Assembly (NCBI GenBank): GCA_002077065.1
Contig: NAJO01000045.1
Coordinates: forward strand, 248,001-312,000
Reading direction: 5' to 3'
DNA: 64,000 bases
DNA from: Cryoendolithus antarcticus
Taxonomy: Eukaryota > Ascomycota > Dothideomycetes > Cladosporiales > Cladosporiaceae
The position numbers and the translations under genes were made by a program. Below, one piece after another: positions 20,850 to 32,280 of the stretch; position 1 is the first letter of the stretch; the number at the start of each line of letters is the position of its first letter. Below the pieces are notes generated by a model. It was not told the DNA's origin and did no database searches. It worked only from the letters and a program-made list of their open reading frames with translations.

Positions 20850-22619
20850 GGTGCAGTCACAGATAACAGACCTCGTGAGGCCGACGTGTTCTGATAACCT
20901 GGGTCGAGATGATTTGAGAGCCTGGAGTGATGGGTTCCGGTGCAAGGTCAGCCGATCGAGTGCGCACAATTCCAGGTCTGCATTTGAGTAGCTTTGCTTT
21001 CGGAAGTCTTAGGACGAGAGCTTGAGAAGGTCAGAAGCTGGAACAGAAGCTGGAACAGAAACCGTGGGCGAAGTCATGGCGGAAGGACATGCCACGGTCG
21101 AAGCAGCTATGATTTCATCGAGTACATGGGACACCACAATTCCTCGCCTGAGGGAGCACTGCCATCGCGATCCCATGCAGTCGGCTGATCTCGCAATGGG
21201 GCGAGAGCTATGGGTGATGCCGGTCCAGCACGGCAGCAGCATGCAAGTGCTCGTATCAGTCCGCGGCCGCGTGAAGTCAGCAAGTTGCGGCTCCCCAACG
21301 TCAACAGGTGGACGAAGTCCTGAGTCACTGATACGCTGTCTTTGACGTCTGGTGTACGTTCTGGTGTACGTCCTGGTACCAGCACTGGTAGACAGACAAT
21401 CAGTCATGAACAGCGGCGCTGTCCAATCGAGGTCGGTTCAAAGAGTAAGTGTTCTTCACGAGCGACTTGCACATGTCCATGACATCGACATCGTGATTGA
21501 CGCGTGGCTAGCATGCGCCGGCGCCGGGGAGCTCTCTGTGCCGTTGAGGCTTGGTGATGGCGTTATCGATCCCGAAGCTAAAACGGCGATCCGGCAGAAG
21601 GATTTGGCGAGGAGTACGGAAAGGATGCGAGCCCTCGTACGCGTGATTTTGTTGACGTGGGCGTCCAGCAGTGATGGCGCCTACGCAGCCGGACTATCAA
21701 CTCCAGATTATTCCAGACGATAGGTCCGAAGATAAGGACGAATGGTAACCTATGTTCGGGTTCGATACCAGAACAAGCCGGGTGGTATGAGACCGGGTAG
21801 CTCGGTGGTGGCTGGCAGCTGTGATCGCTGACTTCGCATCGCTGCCATGCACATATCGCATGAGCAGACAAGCATTGGTCTCACAGCCCTCACCTATCAG
21901 AAGCATGACGCGAAGCACGCAAATCCGGCAAAAATCATTCCTGCCTTGACCAAACGTTTATACTCACATGCAGATGGGCCCTTCCGTCTGTGATCTCATC
22001 CGTTGTCAATGTGAAACGCCTCAAACTGCTAACGTCCGGCTCCTCAACCGTCGGGAACGCAACTTCTCTAGTCATTCATCATTGTTCCGCACACGCCTCT
22101 TTGAGTGATCGCTGCCTTGCCCACACAGCCTCAAAGGCTTTCGCATCATTGCCTCTCACCACCGCAATCCTCTGAGCTTGCCAGCCAGCCAGGTCAGCCT
22201 CATGCGGTCCTAAATAAAGCTCGCTATCGCAGAAGGTATGTGCTCTTTCCGTGTATGCTGCCTCCGGGTCCACCTGTGATCCACTCCCACAATACTGCAG
22301 TGATCAAAGTTACACTTGATCTCACCACTTCGCGTTATCCTTCCGTCTCCGTTATACTTCACAATGCTGTCGCATTGCGTTCAGGCACGGCGTGACAATG
22401 AGCCTTGAAGTAACACTTTCCTAGCCCTGCCGCCAATTCCCTCAATATCTCCTGTGGTGACACGGAGGCCCCACGTACGACCAAACGGAAACGTCAAACC
22501 CCTGGCTAGATGCTGGTGGATACACAACCTCAAGACCCTCGAGCGACCCGCAGTGAAAGCAGCTCTTGGCTGCGTTCCTCCACATCATTCTCGCGACAAT
22601 CATTGACTGCTGAGCAGCA
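20850..22619. other. Gene-poor region
   Basis: About 1.8 kb has no supported gene. Frames of 60-132 codons occur on both strands but are motif-free and mutually overlapping. A 12-bp direct repeat (agaagctggaac twice) lies near 21033-21056, and a tacgt(t/c)ctggt repeat near 21350-21385. No transposon ends or target-site duplications were seen. Confidence 0.45.
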
Positions 22620-23853
22620 ATGCTCACACCCCGACGGGCTCTCGCAGTAGCCTGTGTGATCTTGACGCTCTTCCTCCTTCTACGGAACACCCACACCAGC
22701 GAACCTGCTGTTGTGCCTATCAACGCCAACTCTCCGAAGCCGACTGGTAGCTATTCCGATAACAAGCGGATACAAGAGACCGCGCCTGAGTCAGCGACAG
22801 GCGCAGAGGCACCGAAGGCTGTATCATCAGGCATAGCGTCTGCGATTGATCATGACGGACACGTCGCGCTGGCGAAGAAGCTGAAGCCGCAGATCCCTAT
22901 CGGAGATCTCAAGGCTCAGCCATTGCGCAAGGCATTGCAATACACATTCCCCTACGATTCAGAAGGGAAGTTCCCAGCATACATCTGGCAGACGTGGAAG
23001 TACACACCGGCAGAGGGAGAATTTGGAGAAGACTTCAGACCAGCAGAGGCATCATGGTCAGACTTACATCCTTCATTCATTCACGAAGTCATCACCGACT
23101 CTGTCGCTTCGCATCTCATCCGCCTCTTCTACGCTGCTCTTCCGGAGATCCAAGAAGCATATGAGGCGCTGCCAGAGCCGGTCCTGAAGGCCAACTTCTT
23201 CCGCTACCTGATTCTGCTAGCGCGAGGAGGCATCTACACGGACATCGACACGACCGCACTCAAGTCAGCAGTCGAGTGGGTCCCAGCCGAAGTACCGCGC
23301 AACACTTACGGCCTTGTCATTGGTATCGAAGCCGATCCCGACCGTCCAGACTGGCACGACTGGTACTCCCGCCGCATCCAATTCTGCCAATGGACCATAC
23401 AATCCAAGCCTGGACATCCCGTCCTCGTCGACATCGTCGCCAGTATCACCGAGGAGACCCTACGCCGCAAACGCGCAGGTATACTGAACAAGAAGGCTAT
23501 CAAGAGTATCGTCGAGTTCACCGGCCCAGCAATCTGGACAGACGCCGTCTTTAAGTTCTTCAATAACCCAGAGTTCTTTGATATGGCCACTAGCAAGGGC
23601 AATATCACTTGGCAGCAGTTCACGGGTATCAAGCAGGCGAAGAAGGTGGGGGATGTGATTGTGTTGCCCATAACAGCATTCTCGCCGGGCGTTGGCCAAA
23701 TGGGTGCTGGCGAGGTCGATGATCCGCAGGCCATGGTGCAGCATGCTTTCGAAGGCAAGTACTGCTCGAATAGATCTCGGTTTTAATAGAATTGTGACTG
23801 ACTGAGGCGCAGGTTCATGGAAGCCCGAGAGCGAGCGACACATTGGTGGCTGA
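22620..23853 (+). CDS. GT32-family glycosyltransferase, Och1-like type II membrane protein
   Basis: Exons 22620-23754 and 23813-23853 give 391 residues. The intron is GC-AG: the donor AG|GCAAGT matches the strong consensus for GC donors, and the acceptor is GGCGCAG. Only this choice restores the family ending FEGSWKPESERHIGG. A short cytosolic N-terminus precedes a signal-anchor helix (ALAVACVILTLFLLL), a Ser/Pro stem, then YIWQTWKYTPAEGEF and the nucleotide-sugar-binding DxD in ARGGIYTDIDTTAL. VEFTGPAIWTDAVF is also typical of Och1/Sur1-type enzymes. It should transfer mannose or another hexose in the Golgi. The exact linkage is not readable. Confidence 0.9.
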
Positions 23854-24880
23854 GTTACGCCAGACTGCTACCGCTGCGATGACAGTGTTGAACGGACTAC
23901 ACCCTTCCCACCATCGACTCGCGCTGCGAAGCCTCGAAGGCGTTTACACCGCGTTCCACAATGACTACCAAGTCACCCATGGCTTCGTTGTCTGCTCCTC
24001 GGCCGCCGACAATCCGCCATGACGGCCGCTCCTCGGCGTCCATCTCTTACCATCCGCATTACACCACCAACGCGCACCGCCAGTCAAGTGCTGACGGCGG
24101 TCTGCCAGTCGTTGGGACAGAAACATAGACCAATTGCTTTCCTTTGACGCGAGCGTGCAGCAGCGTAGCTAGCTGTGCTTGAGCGTATCTGTATGACTGG
24201 GTTGCTCGGGGTTACGGAGTATGGGATCCAATAGAAGTATAGACAGGCAGTTACTTACCAACGGTATAGATATGTGCAGGTTCGATATGATCAACACGTC
24301 ATCTCAATTCTTCATCATGTTCGCCGTACTCGTTTGCTATCAATTGCCGGTACAGGGAAGGCACGTTCTAGAGTATCGCGTGGCATAATAAGGTTTCAAC
24401 AAGCGCGTCCCTGACCTCACGTCTTCACTCACCCATCTCCTCCACCATTCCGATCTGCGCCCATACAGTTCATGCTGTATCATATACCGACGAACCGCTC
24501 ACGGTCGGTAGCGCGACCAGCGATCATGCTCATACTTGCTCGCGCTCATGTTACTGGCTCTCTTAAAGCCATGTCCGCCGCGACCGAGGCAAGACATTTC
24601 GGCGCCACAGCCGTTTTGTGGCGAGCTGTCACTGCTAGTCGAGATCTAGATCAGGAGAAGTAAGAGTGGGCGGTGGTGCGATGAATATAGTCCTGACATC
24701 AGCCTGTGAGGTGAGCATAGGTTTGATGCTGCTTACCACAGCGCATATCATGGTGTCAGATACGCGCCCATGCATCCATGTGGCACGCATCTGAACACCA
24801 CCTGACCTGGAAAGAGGACCTTTGTAGTGCCAGTCGCTCATGCCCAGTCTTGAACTCGAAAGCCCACAGACATTTTGTTC
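23854..24880. other. Intergenic, no gene seen
   Basis: About 1 kb lies between the GT32 and GT25 genes. It contains short frames only, and the last 150 bases are the likely promoter and leader of the GT25 gene. Confidence 0.5.
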
Positions 24881-26230
24881 ATGATGGGCGTGGAGCAATT
24901 GGCGCCACGATGGAGCCAACATCGCAGAATCTGGCCTCTGCTCGCATGCGTGGTCTTTGTGATTTTCACCTTACGGTCTCTTGGAGGAGGCTTCGGAGTC
25001 ACTGGAGGTTCTTACGCTCCGCAGTCTCAAAGCAGCGATGGAAACATTGATCACATCGCGAACGGGACGCTAGGTGTAAGTTCTCGAGTCGAAGCACTCG
25101 CAAAATTTACTGACGGGTGATCAGTTCCAGAAGATCTTCGTGATCGGTTTGACGTCCAGAAGCGACAGACGAGACTCTATGGCACTTGCCGCGGCCTTCA
25201 CTGGACTCGACATCGAGTACATTGATGGAGCCACCTCGATCGACGACAAAGCTATACCACCGGAGGGACTTCAAAATGGCGTCAATCGAGGGAGTCTGCT
25301 TGGCTGGCGAGCACACATGAACGTGTTGAGAACGTGAGTATGCAAGTGGCGTTGCAGCTCAAGCAAGCACCCCGTGGCTGACCAGCAAACAGCATTGTGG
25401 AGCAAAACATCACCTCGGCTCTTGTGATGGAGGACGATGTCGACTGGGACATTCGCATCAAGTCACAGATGGCGACTTTCGCAAATGCATCGCGTCTGCT
25501 CGTCCAGCCTGTAAAGGGCACTCTGGATCAGCACCTCGACCCCACATTCCCAGCGCCTATGGAGAACCAAACGTTTCAAAACTTCTATGTAGGCGACGAC
25601 CTCACGAGTCTGCCGATCACTTCTCCATACGGCGATCTGGATCGATGGGACCTCCTGTGGCTAGGTCACTGTGGCACAAGGTTTCCCTGGCTAAGTGATG
25701 GGAACGCGCCTCTCGGTCGCGTCGTTATCGCGAACGATACTACTGTTCCCGAAAAGCAGCACGTGAATCAGGAACTCGGCAGCTCTGAGCTTATTCTCGA
25801 GTATCCTGAGCACACACGCGTAGTGGCTCGTGCACGAGTCAGCACCTGTACTCTTGCCTACGGCATCACACAAGCAGGCGCTCGACGGTTCCTGTACGAG
25901 CTCGGCATCCATAAGCTGACTAACACATGCGATATGATGTTCAGGTTTGTCTGTGATGGCGTTGATGGCCGTCAGCTTGCGACTTGCTTGACGGTACAGC
26001 CGCAGCTCTTCCAGCACCATCGTCCAGCGGGCTCGACGGCGGGGTATAGCGATATCAACGATCATAGTGGCGAGTACCACGAAAAGGGATCGACTGCGAA
26101 TGTCAGGTGGAGTGTGAGGCTGAACTTTCAGGTATTGGTGAATGGAAGCACCGAATACATCGATCAGTTTCCGGATGCTCCGCCAGTGGGTCGAGAAGCT
26201 TTGGAGATGCCGCAGAGTCCGCTTGACTGA
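24881..26230 (+). CDS. GT25-family glycosyltransferase, type II membrane protein
   Basis: Three exons, 24881-25075, 25125-25333 and 25393-26230, join over introns of 49 nt (GTAAGT...GATCAG) and 59 nt (GTGAGT...AAACAG) to give 413 residues. A signal-anchor helix (WPLLACVVFVIFTL) follows a short basic N-terminus. The GT25 pattern is clear: IFVIGLTSRSDRRDSM, then a GWRAHMNVLRTIVEQN run across the second junction, then ALVMEDDVDWD with the acidic catalytic or metal site. SRVSTCTLAYGITQAGARR-like sequence is the usual downstream block. Fungal members are mostly uncharacterised; bacterial relatives add galactose in lipopolysaccharide. Its location near the GT32 gene may be coincidence. Confidence 0.9.
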
Positions 26231-27039
26231 ATTTCGCACAAACCTCCTGCACGCTTCCTACGCGGACTAACAAAACGCTTGCAATTAGTGCATTGCCTGA
26301 CCGATGCACCATGGACCTGGCGGCTCACCATGCGAGGTTGCGCCAGAGTCCTTCTTGGAGACATCATGGAGTTGACATGGCTTTCATGCGGATGATCAGT
26401 CACATTATGGGCCATTCCCTACGCTTATCTGTCCGCCGCTAATAAGCATGCCGCAGTTCGCGCATAACGGGCATTCTGTTGAAGCAGCAGCGCTGATATA
26501 TTGCGGACCTGCGTTGCCCGAGGTCTGAGACGCATAGCTTGCGACGGGCTGGACTCGATCAGCATGGACGTGCAGCCTTCCAGACTGATCGCACGCTCGC
26601 CCAGTGGAAGGCTCATGACTGGTGGGACACGGCTGGAGCTTGTTGGGTGGATATAGGCTTCGCGAACCCATCGCCATACATAGAGGCAGTGGGCTCGGAC
26701 TGTAGTCGCCACTTAGTCACGTGGTGCTGCAGCGGCTAAACCCGTTTACGGCTAATTTGACAGCCTTTCATCCACCTCTTTCCAGCTACCACGCACGCCC
26801 CGCAAAATGATGGCGATGACAGTCGCCAAGCACACCAAGATACTAGATGTGTGCATCTTGTATGCACGACCAAGGAACCTTCATATGCAGGTCCCACATG
26901 ATGTCGCCTTTACCCCAATGCCGGGGACATCTTTCTCCAATGCGGGGATCGCAGGTCAGAGACACCAGATGGTATAGATACTTGAGCATCAGCCTTGAGC
27001 AACAGAAAGGTGACACTGGTAAGTACGACTGCGTTCAGT
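26231..27039. other. Intergenic, no gene seen
   Basis: About 0.8 kb lies between the GT25 and carboxylesterase genes. Several short frames lack motifs. GTCACGTGG near 26716 is an E-box-like word. The promoter of the esterase should lie in the last few hundred bases. Confidence 0.5.
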
Positions 27040-29343
27040 ATGTTATCTCTCCCTTTCCTGCTGGCAAGCCAGCTGGCGATCTCGGCGTACGCAGCGCCCT
27101 CATCAAGCTCAGTCGGCAGAACAAGTCTTTCAAACAAAGACTCATCATTGACGATCCTGTACCAAAACAATCTCAATGGCAGTGATGACGCGAACCACAT
27201 CTCGGCTATCCTTCTCGACGCCACATCGCCACGACAAGCAGCTGCGGCTTGCGCAAGCCTGAGCGAGACTTTGCTGTCAAAGGCCGCTATTCAGGCACAC
27301 TCGGACGACTTCTACAATCAGCTATCCTACCTTGCATACAACCGTAGAGCAAATCGTCGTCAGCAGTACCATATTAGTGGTGGTCTGGTCTCACTGGACT
27401 CCCGCAAAGGTCGTCTTGACTTTCAGGGTGCCCCACGAGGCTATGCGTCGTTTCCAGTGCTGTGCACGCAGTCTACGAGTTCAAGCCAACCCACGAACTC
27501 ATCTGCGACCGCTGCCAATGAGATCACGATCGCGGCTGCCGGGAATACCTATCTCGGCTACCGCAATAAGAAGTCCTGGCGCTTCAGCGGATTGCGATAT
27601 GCCAACACTCCAGCTCGATGGCAGTACTCGAGCGTGTATTCCGGCGTTGGCCTGAATCTCAACGCCACTGCATTCGGCTCGCAATGTGTCCAGGTCAGTG
27701 GGCAAGGCTCGGAAGACTGTCTGTTTCTGAATGTGCAGACTCCTTACATCCCGAAGTCTGGATCGAAGAAGAATCTGAAGCCTGTGCTTTTCTGGATCCA
27801 CGGCGGTGGCTTCAATGGCGGGACTGGTTCCGACCCTGGGAGTGATGGTGGCAATTTGGCGAGTAGAGAGGATGTCGTTGTTGTGACGATCAACTACAGA
27901 TTGGCCACGCTTGGATTCTTCAATGTTCCAGGGACGAACATCACTGGCAATTATGGCATTGCTGACCAGATCACGGCTCTGCAGGTAAATCCTCAGCATC
28001 GCTGTTCATGGAATCACAGCTAATAACATCTCACAGTGGACGATCAACAACATCGCATCGTTCGGCGGTGACGCAAGTCAGATCGTCATTGCAGGCTCAT
28101 CCGCAGGTGGTGGCAGTGTCCGTGTCCTTCTCGGCTCGCCTCCTGCTATCGGCAAGTTCCAAGGCGGTATCGCACAGAGCAATCTCGGCGGTGGTGTCGG
28201 ACTCGGCCAAACGGGCAACTATGCTACCGCGTACAGCTCGTACATCACGCCCCAACAGGGCTACTCGTTGGCCGGACAGCAGATCTTCACAGCTGTTGGC
28301 TGTAATCAGACGAGCGTGGCAGCTCAGATTGCTTGCCTGGCGCAAGTCAACTACACGCGCATTGCGACGCTACCTACAAGGGCGGAGAAGGTGGTGCAAG
28401 ATGGGAAGATCGTCAATACTGAGCAGCTCATTGTGAACACGAAGAACGCCAGCACGGCTCATGTTCCGGTGATCTTTGGTACGCTGGGCCTGATTTGACA
28501 TCTTGGAGACCCAACTGACATCTCGCAGGCATCAATGCAAACGATGGCTCTTCATTCAGCACCGTGAGTATCCACTAGCTGCCTTAGCTGTAGTCCTAAT
28601 ATTGATCATACGCAGTACCCGAAGAAAGCCAACGTGACCAGCGAGCTGCAAGGTATCGAGCTGTCGCTCGGCATCACCGAGCCCTACGCCCAGGGAATCA
28701 TTGACTCTGGACTGTTCCCATACTACGATTCTGGCAATTTGACGCTCGACTCATTCAATGTCAGCCAGCGTGTGGCAACCGACAACCAGTTCCGATGCGT
28801 CGATGAAGCTACGGTCTACGCTGGAGCCACGACAGGTGCCTTCCCGCGAGCATACTATTACGAGTCTGATCGCACGTTGGGAGGTTATGATCCGAATGGT
28901 CTAGGTGGTCCGCCAGTGACGCCTGGCTACCCACGAGGTACGTCGTGATTGGTACCTCCTTGATAAGGTGTAGGCTAACAACACCAGGCAATCCGAACCT
29001 CCCATACTTCCGCGTCCACGGAGCCGACCAAGGCTGGCTGTTCGGGAACCTGCCATACCTCCGCGACGGACCAGACCTATACTCACTCCAACTTGAGTCG
29101 AATTGGTATGCCGGTTTCATGAAGCGCGGAGACCCGAACCAGCCGCTCGCGTACCTCGAAGCTCGTGGCTACACCCGGACGATCGAGGGCGTGCAATTGA
29201 GCGGTTCGTGGGATCCGATTGTCGGTGCGACTGGGCCGATCAAGCACCTAGACTGGCCGTCATACTCGGCCGGCTTTGTGGACGTGCCGCAGTGCGCGTA
29301 TTTGAACTACAGCTTGTCGTACTACCTGGAGGGTGGGATATAG
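27040..29343 (+). CDS. Secreted type-B carboxylesterase/lipase with N-terminal extension
   Basis: Five exons, 27040-27984, 28037-28478, 28529-28563 (35 nt), 28616-28937 and 28988-29343, have consistent phases and give 699 residues. The start heads a signal peptide (MLSLPFLLASQLAISAYAAP). About 150 residues precede the alpha/beta-hydrolase fold, unlike most type-B enzymes. Visible motifs are SEDCLFLNVQTP, the oxyanion segment PVLFWIHGGGFNGG and the nucleophile elbow IAGSSAGGGSV. The tiny exon 3 carries GINANDGSSFS, where Asp takes the usual acid (Glu) position. The His is in RVHGADQGWLFG. Several N-x-S/T sites fit secretion. The substrate is unknown. Confidence 0.9.
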
Positions 29344-29692
29344 GCGCAAACTTATGGAGTTACTCCTTGAAGGCCGTGCATAGTATAGCCTCTGCATGCA
29401 GTAGACCGCTCGGGTATCGTATGCACAGCCATCAGAGTGCCACAAGATTTCAACTGGAGGTCCGCCTTCCCAGCGCCTTCTATTCAGTCCCCACGCCGTC
29501 ATCTCGCTCTCGTAAGGGACTCGTTTTCAGTCACGGCGGACAAAAGAAAGCCCGGTACCACATGCAACGGTTGTTGGCACTTCCATGTTCCTCGCCTTGC
29601 CGTGAACAGCTCGGAAACCTCTAAGTCGCTCCTGGTCATCTCTATTAACCAAAAAGAACTGTCATTCCCTATCAGGGACGACGATCACGTGA
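29344..29692. other. Intergenic between the carboxylesterase gene and the tRNA
   Basis: This is 3' flank of the carboxylesterase gene and downstream flank of the minus-strand tRNA-Gly, including a T5 terminator. No gene is seen. Confidence 0.55.
29651..29655 (-). terminator. RNA polymerase III terminator (T5)
   Basis: A run of five T on the minus strand lies 37 bases beyond the 3' end of the tRNA-Gly gene. This is a usual Pol III stop signal. Confidence 0.55.
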
Positions 29693-29764
29693 TGAGTCAG
29701 CCGGGAATTGAACCCGAACCTGCTGCTTGGAAGGCAGCAATCCTAACCATTAGACCACTGGCCC
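29693..29764 (-). tRNA. tRNA-Gly (anticodon UCC), intronless
   Basis: This is a 72-nt cloverleaf on the minus strand. The anticodon stem GCTGC/GCAGC encloses the loop CTTCCAA, giving anticodon TCC. The T arm is CGGG-TTCAATT-CCCG, the internal B box being GGGTTCAATTCC. The acceptor GGGCCAG pairs with CTGACTC with one C-A mismatch and one G-T wobble, and the discriminator is A. The D arm is TGGTCTAATGGTTAGGA. The acceptor mismatch is the only oddity. Confidence 0.93.
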
Positions 29765-30044
29765 ATGGCGAAGTTCTTCTCTGTCATAATATATGTACAA
29801 CTTCTGTAATTGAACCGCTGCGCGTATATGGCGAAATATCTGCAATGACCTGTGAGAAAAGTATAACATCGTCATATTATCAGCAGAAACCCATGCTGTC
29901 TTCCTGCCTAACTGGTCGTGGTTAAAGTACGCGTCACATCGCAAGCCACCGAGCGGGTCGCGCAGTGATCATGACTCGCAACTTTCAGACTCCGTATCGC
30001 CACTCCGTCGAGGTGCCCTGTACTCTTCTCTTGAGATACATGGT

Positions 30045-30863
30045 TCATTCGCCGTGCACAGGCTCCCTGATCAACGTCTCCTGCGACGACGTGTGCGGGA
30101 ACCCAGGATATTGCGGGTCTGCACCCGATTCCGAGTGTGACGACATGGACGACAAGGACGATGCGGTGCTATCCAGACGACTTCGCTGACGACGCAAACC
30201 CTCGTCGAGAATATGTGCCCGATAGCTCGGCAGTCCAGTAGTGGTCTCGAACATCGGCTGCTCGAAGCTGTCCCGCGAGGAGGCAAGCGACGACGGCTCG
30301 CTCGAGACAGCGATCGGACTTGTTGCCCTCGTCTCGATGGTGGACGAAATGGTAGGACAGCTACTGTCCATAAGAGGCCTCTCTAGCCCAACGCTATCAC
30401 TGTGAGCGTCTGCGAGCCCTGCAATATCCGCGTAGGGGACGATGAGCTCGTTGCCGTTGGTTCGAGGCCCATTCAGGATCCTCCATGGCTCAGTCTGCGT
30501 CAATTCATTAAAGCCTTCCCCGTGGGTCTCGCTGTGGCGATCCTGGGATCCATCGTGCTCGGTCGTTGACGGCGCAGATGGAACAGGGATGAAGCGGAAC
30601 TGTGATCGATCGTATCTCCGTACTACGCCAGGGACCGGCGCAAGGACACTGTGCGAAGCATCGAGGAGGTCAAGGAAGGCCCTTATTTCAGCACGCTCGT
30701 CTTCATTATATTGAGCAGCTTCATCATCGCCTAGCTTGATTCGAGATGGACTGCCCGGCGCCGGACTGTTGGGTGGCTGGGTACCTTGCGGTGTGTCGAG
30801 GTCGTTGTCGACGAATGGAACTTCGCTAGCTAGGCTTGGCGTAGGTGAGTTGCGTGGCGGCAT
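30045..30863 (-). CDS. Hypothetical Ser/Pro-rich, probably disordered protein
   Basis: A 272-residue frame starts MPPRNSPTPSLAS. It is rich in Ser, Pro, Glu and Asp, and the C-terminal part is Ser-rich (SLSSMSSHSES). A more ordered segment, EDERAEIRAFLDLLDASH, is followed by YDRSQFRFIPVPS. No family is recognised. Sustained coding-like composition over 270 codons supports it as a gene. Upstream in-frame sequence continues without an ATG, so a spliced 5' exon is possible. Confidence 0.5.
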   Translation of the reverse strand: MPPRNSPTPSLASEVPFVDNDLDTPQGTQPPNSPAPGSPSRIKLGDDEAAQYNEDERAEIRAFLDLLDASHSVLAPVPGVVRRYDRSQFRFIPVPSAPSTTEHDGSQDRHSETHGEGFNELTQTEPWRILNGPRTNGNELIVPYADIAGLADAHSDSVGLERPLMDSSCPTISSTIETRATSPIAVSSEPSSLASSRDSFEQPMFETTTGLPSYRAHILDEGLRRQRSRLDSTASSLSSMSSHSESGADPQYPGFPHTSSQETLIREPVHGE

Positions 30864-31304
30864 TGGTCTTTGCGATCTTGATGGCGAAGGCCCGGGTTCG
30901 ATGCTCTGGAAATGTGACGGTCGCTCAAGATGGGTTCGTAGTAAGGTGACGGAGTAGTGATGTGAAAGTGGTAACAAGAATGTTTATGGAGATAGTTGAG
31001 TACCTGTGATCAGTGACGGTGGCCATTCGTTAGGTCATGCAGATGCAAATGTATATGTGAAGTAGTCGTGAATGGAGGTTCTAGGGCAATGGACTCTGAA
31101 AATCCATCAACGTGAACGTATAGAGACAAGGAGAGTAAGACTTACCAACACTGTCATACCTTTTCTTTGCCAGCCCTACAAACGATTACAAGCCAAGATG
31201 AACTCATACCTCCAATCGCCCATGCGCACCGCAAACGCATCAAGATGCTTGCTCGTCGCTTTCTTTTCCTCGCTCGGCAGCTCCTTCTGATACAACTGGC
31301 TGTC
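30864..31304. other. Intergenic
   Basis: This lies between two hypothetical minus-strand genes: promoter of the lower one and 3' flank of the upper one. No further gene is seen. Confidence 0.45.
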
Positions 31305-32207
31305 TCACTTCTTATTGCGCATCTCACCGACCAGCTTCACAGCGTCCCGTAGCTCCGCGAGCGAAATGTTGAACTTGGCAAGCTCGACGCGCGCTTCGCT
31401 GACATCGGCGAAAGCGCTCTCGACATCGTCAACGGTCTTGGCGATGTTGAGGCGGATCTGTGCATCGCCGGTCAGGCGATAGAGTCTCATCAGTGGCGCA
31501 AAGAACGTATCAACTCGTCGGGGCGTGGCGGAGAGCCAAAACTGTTGATGGGCTATGTCCGATCCTGGGAAGTCTGTAGTCGCTGCTTTCATCGAATAGT
31601 CGTGGGAGAGGTACCGTGCAGCCTGCCGCAGGTAGGTCGTCTTGCAGTCTTCGTGTGCATTATCGAGCAGATTGATGGAATCTTGAGCGCGCTGCTTATA
31701 AGGATCGAATTTAGGCAGAGCGGCGATGCAGTCGGGACAGCGCTCGGCCAATGTCATGTGCCTGGATGGGGTTGCAGTTGCTAGATGAGCGTCAGCGGTT
31801 CTGCTGATGTAGCGGTAGATTGGCCACACATCAGTGAGATGCCTAGAAATCTCATCATCCCGCAACACTTGGGTCGGCTCGAAGAAGACAAAGTGGCCAC
31901 AGGTCCAGTCGACTAGGGTTGAAGCTATGATTGTGAGTGTGAAAAATGGACCAGTGTTCGGGTACTTCTGGGATCGTCTGAGTGATCTACCGTCGAAAGT
32001 CGGATTCCTACAAGGGGTATACGGCTCAGCAGGGCCAGTCGCTGCACAAAGACCGAGGGACAAAGCATCGTAAAGGCACAGAGTAACAAGACGATACTGC
32101 CTTGTCCCCGCTTTGTCGCCTGTCAAGAATGCAGGCTTTGTCCACACAGACAATGTCGCTGTTCTTGACGACAACTCGCAAATCGAGCGTCGAGTATGAA
32201 GCACCAT
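31305..32207 (-). CDS. Hypothetical protein with a CPDC motif
   Basis: A 300-residue frame starts MVLHTRRSICEL. The first 80 residues look poorly conserved in style and may be partly intronic or leader. From about residue 85 the sequence is protein-like, with TLTIIASTLVDWTCGHFVFF, AERCPDCIAALPKFDP and a helical C-terminus (SEARVELAKFNISLAELRDA). There is no family match that I can name. Only 73 bases separate its start from the divergent ORF at 32281, so one of the two starts may be wrong. Confidence 0.45.
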   Translation of the reverse strand: MVLHTRRSICELSSRTATLSVWTKPAFLTGDKAGTRQYRLVTLCLYDALSLGLCAATGPAEPYTPCRNPTFDGRSLRRSQKYPNTGPFFTLTIIASTLVDWTCGHFVFFEPTQVLRDDEISRHLTDVWPIYRYISRTADAHLATATPSRHMTLAERCPDCIAALPKFDPYKQRAQDSINLLDNAHEDCKTTYLRQAARYLSHDYSMKAATTDFPGSDIAHQQFWLSATPRRVDTFFAPLMRLYRLTGDAQIRLNIAKTVDDVESAFADVSEARVELAKFNISLAELRDAVKLVGEMRNKK

Positions 32208-32280
32208 CCGTCATCTCGACATCCACGCAACATTATCCACAGGTAAGCCGCGAAGCGTTGATCGCATCACAGCCGCAGAC

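Noticed and set aside
21033..21385. Short direct repeats as a possible mobile-element trace
   Set aside because: Repeats of about 12 bp without inverted ends, a target-site duplication or an internal ORF do not support a transposon.
22620..29343. GT32, GT25 and carboxylesterase genes as one biosynthetic cluster
   Set aside because: Spacing is 0.8-1 kb with separate promoters, and there is no shared regulator or transporter. Adjacency alone is not enough.
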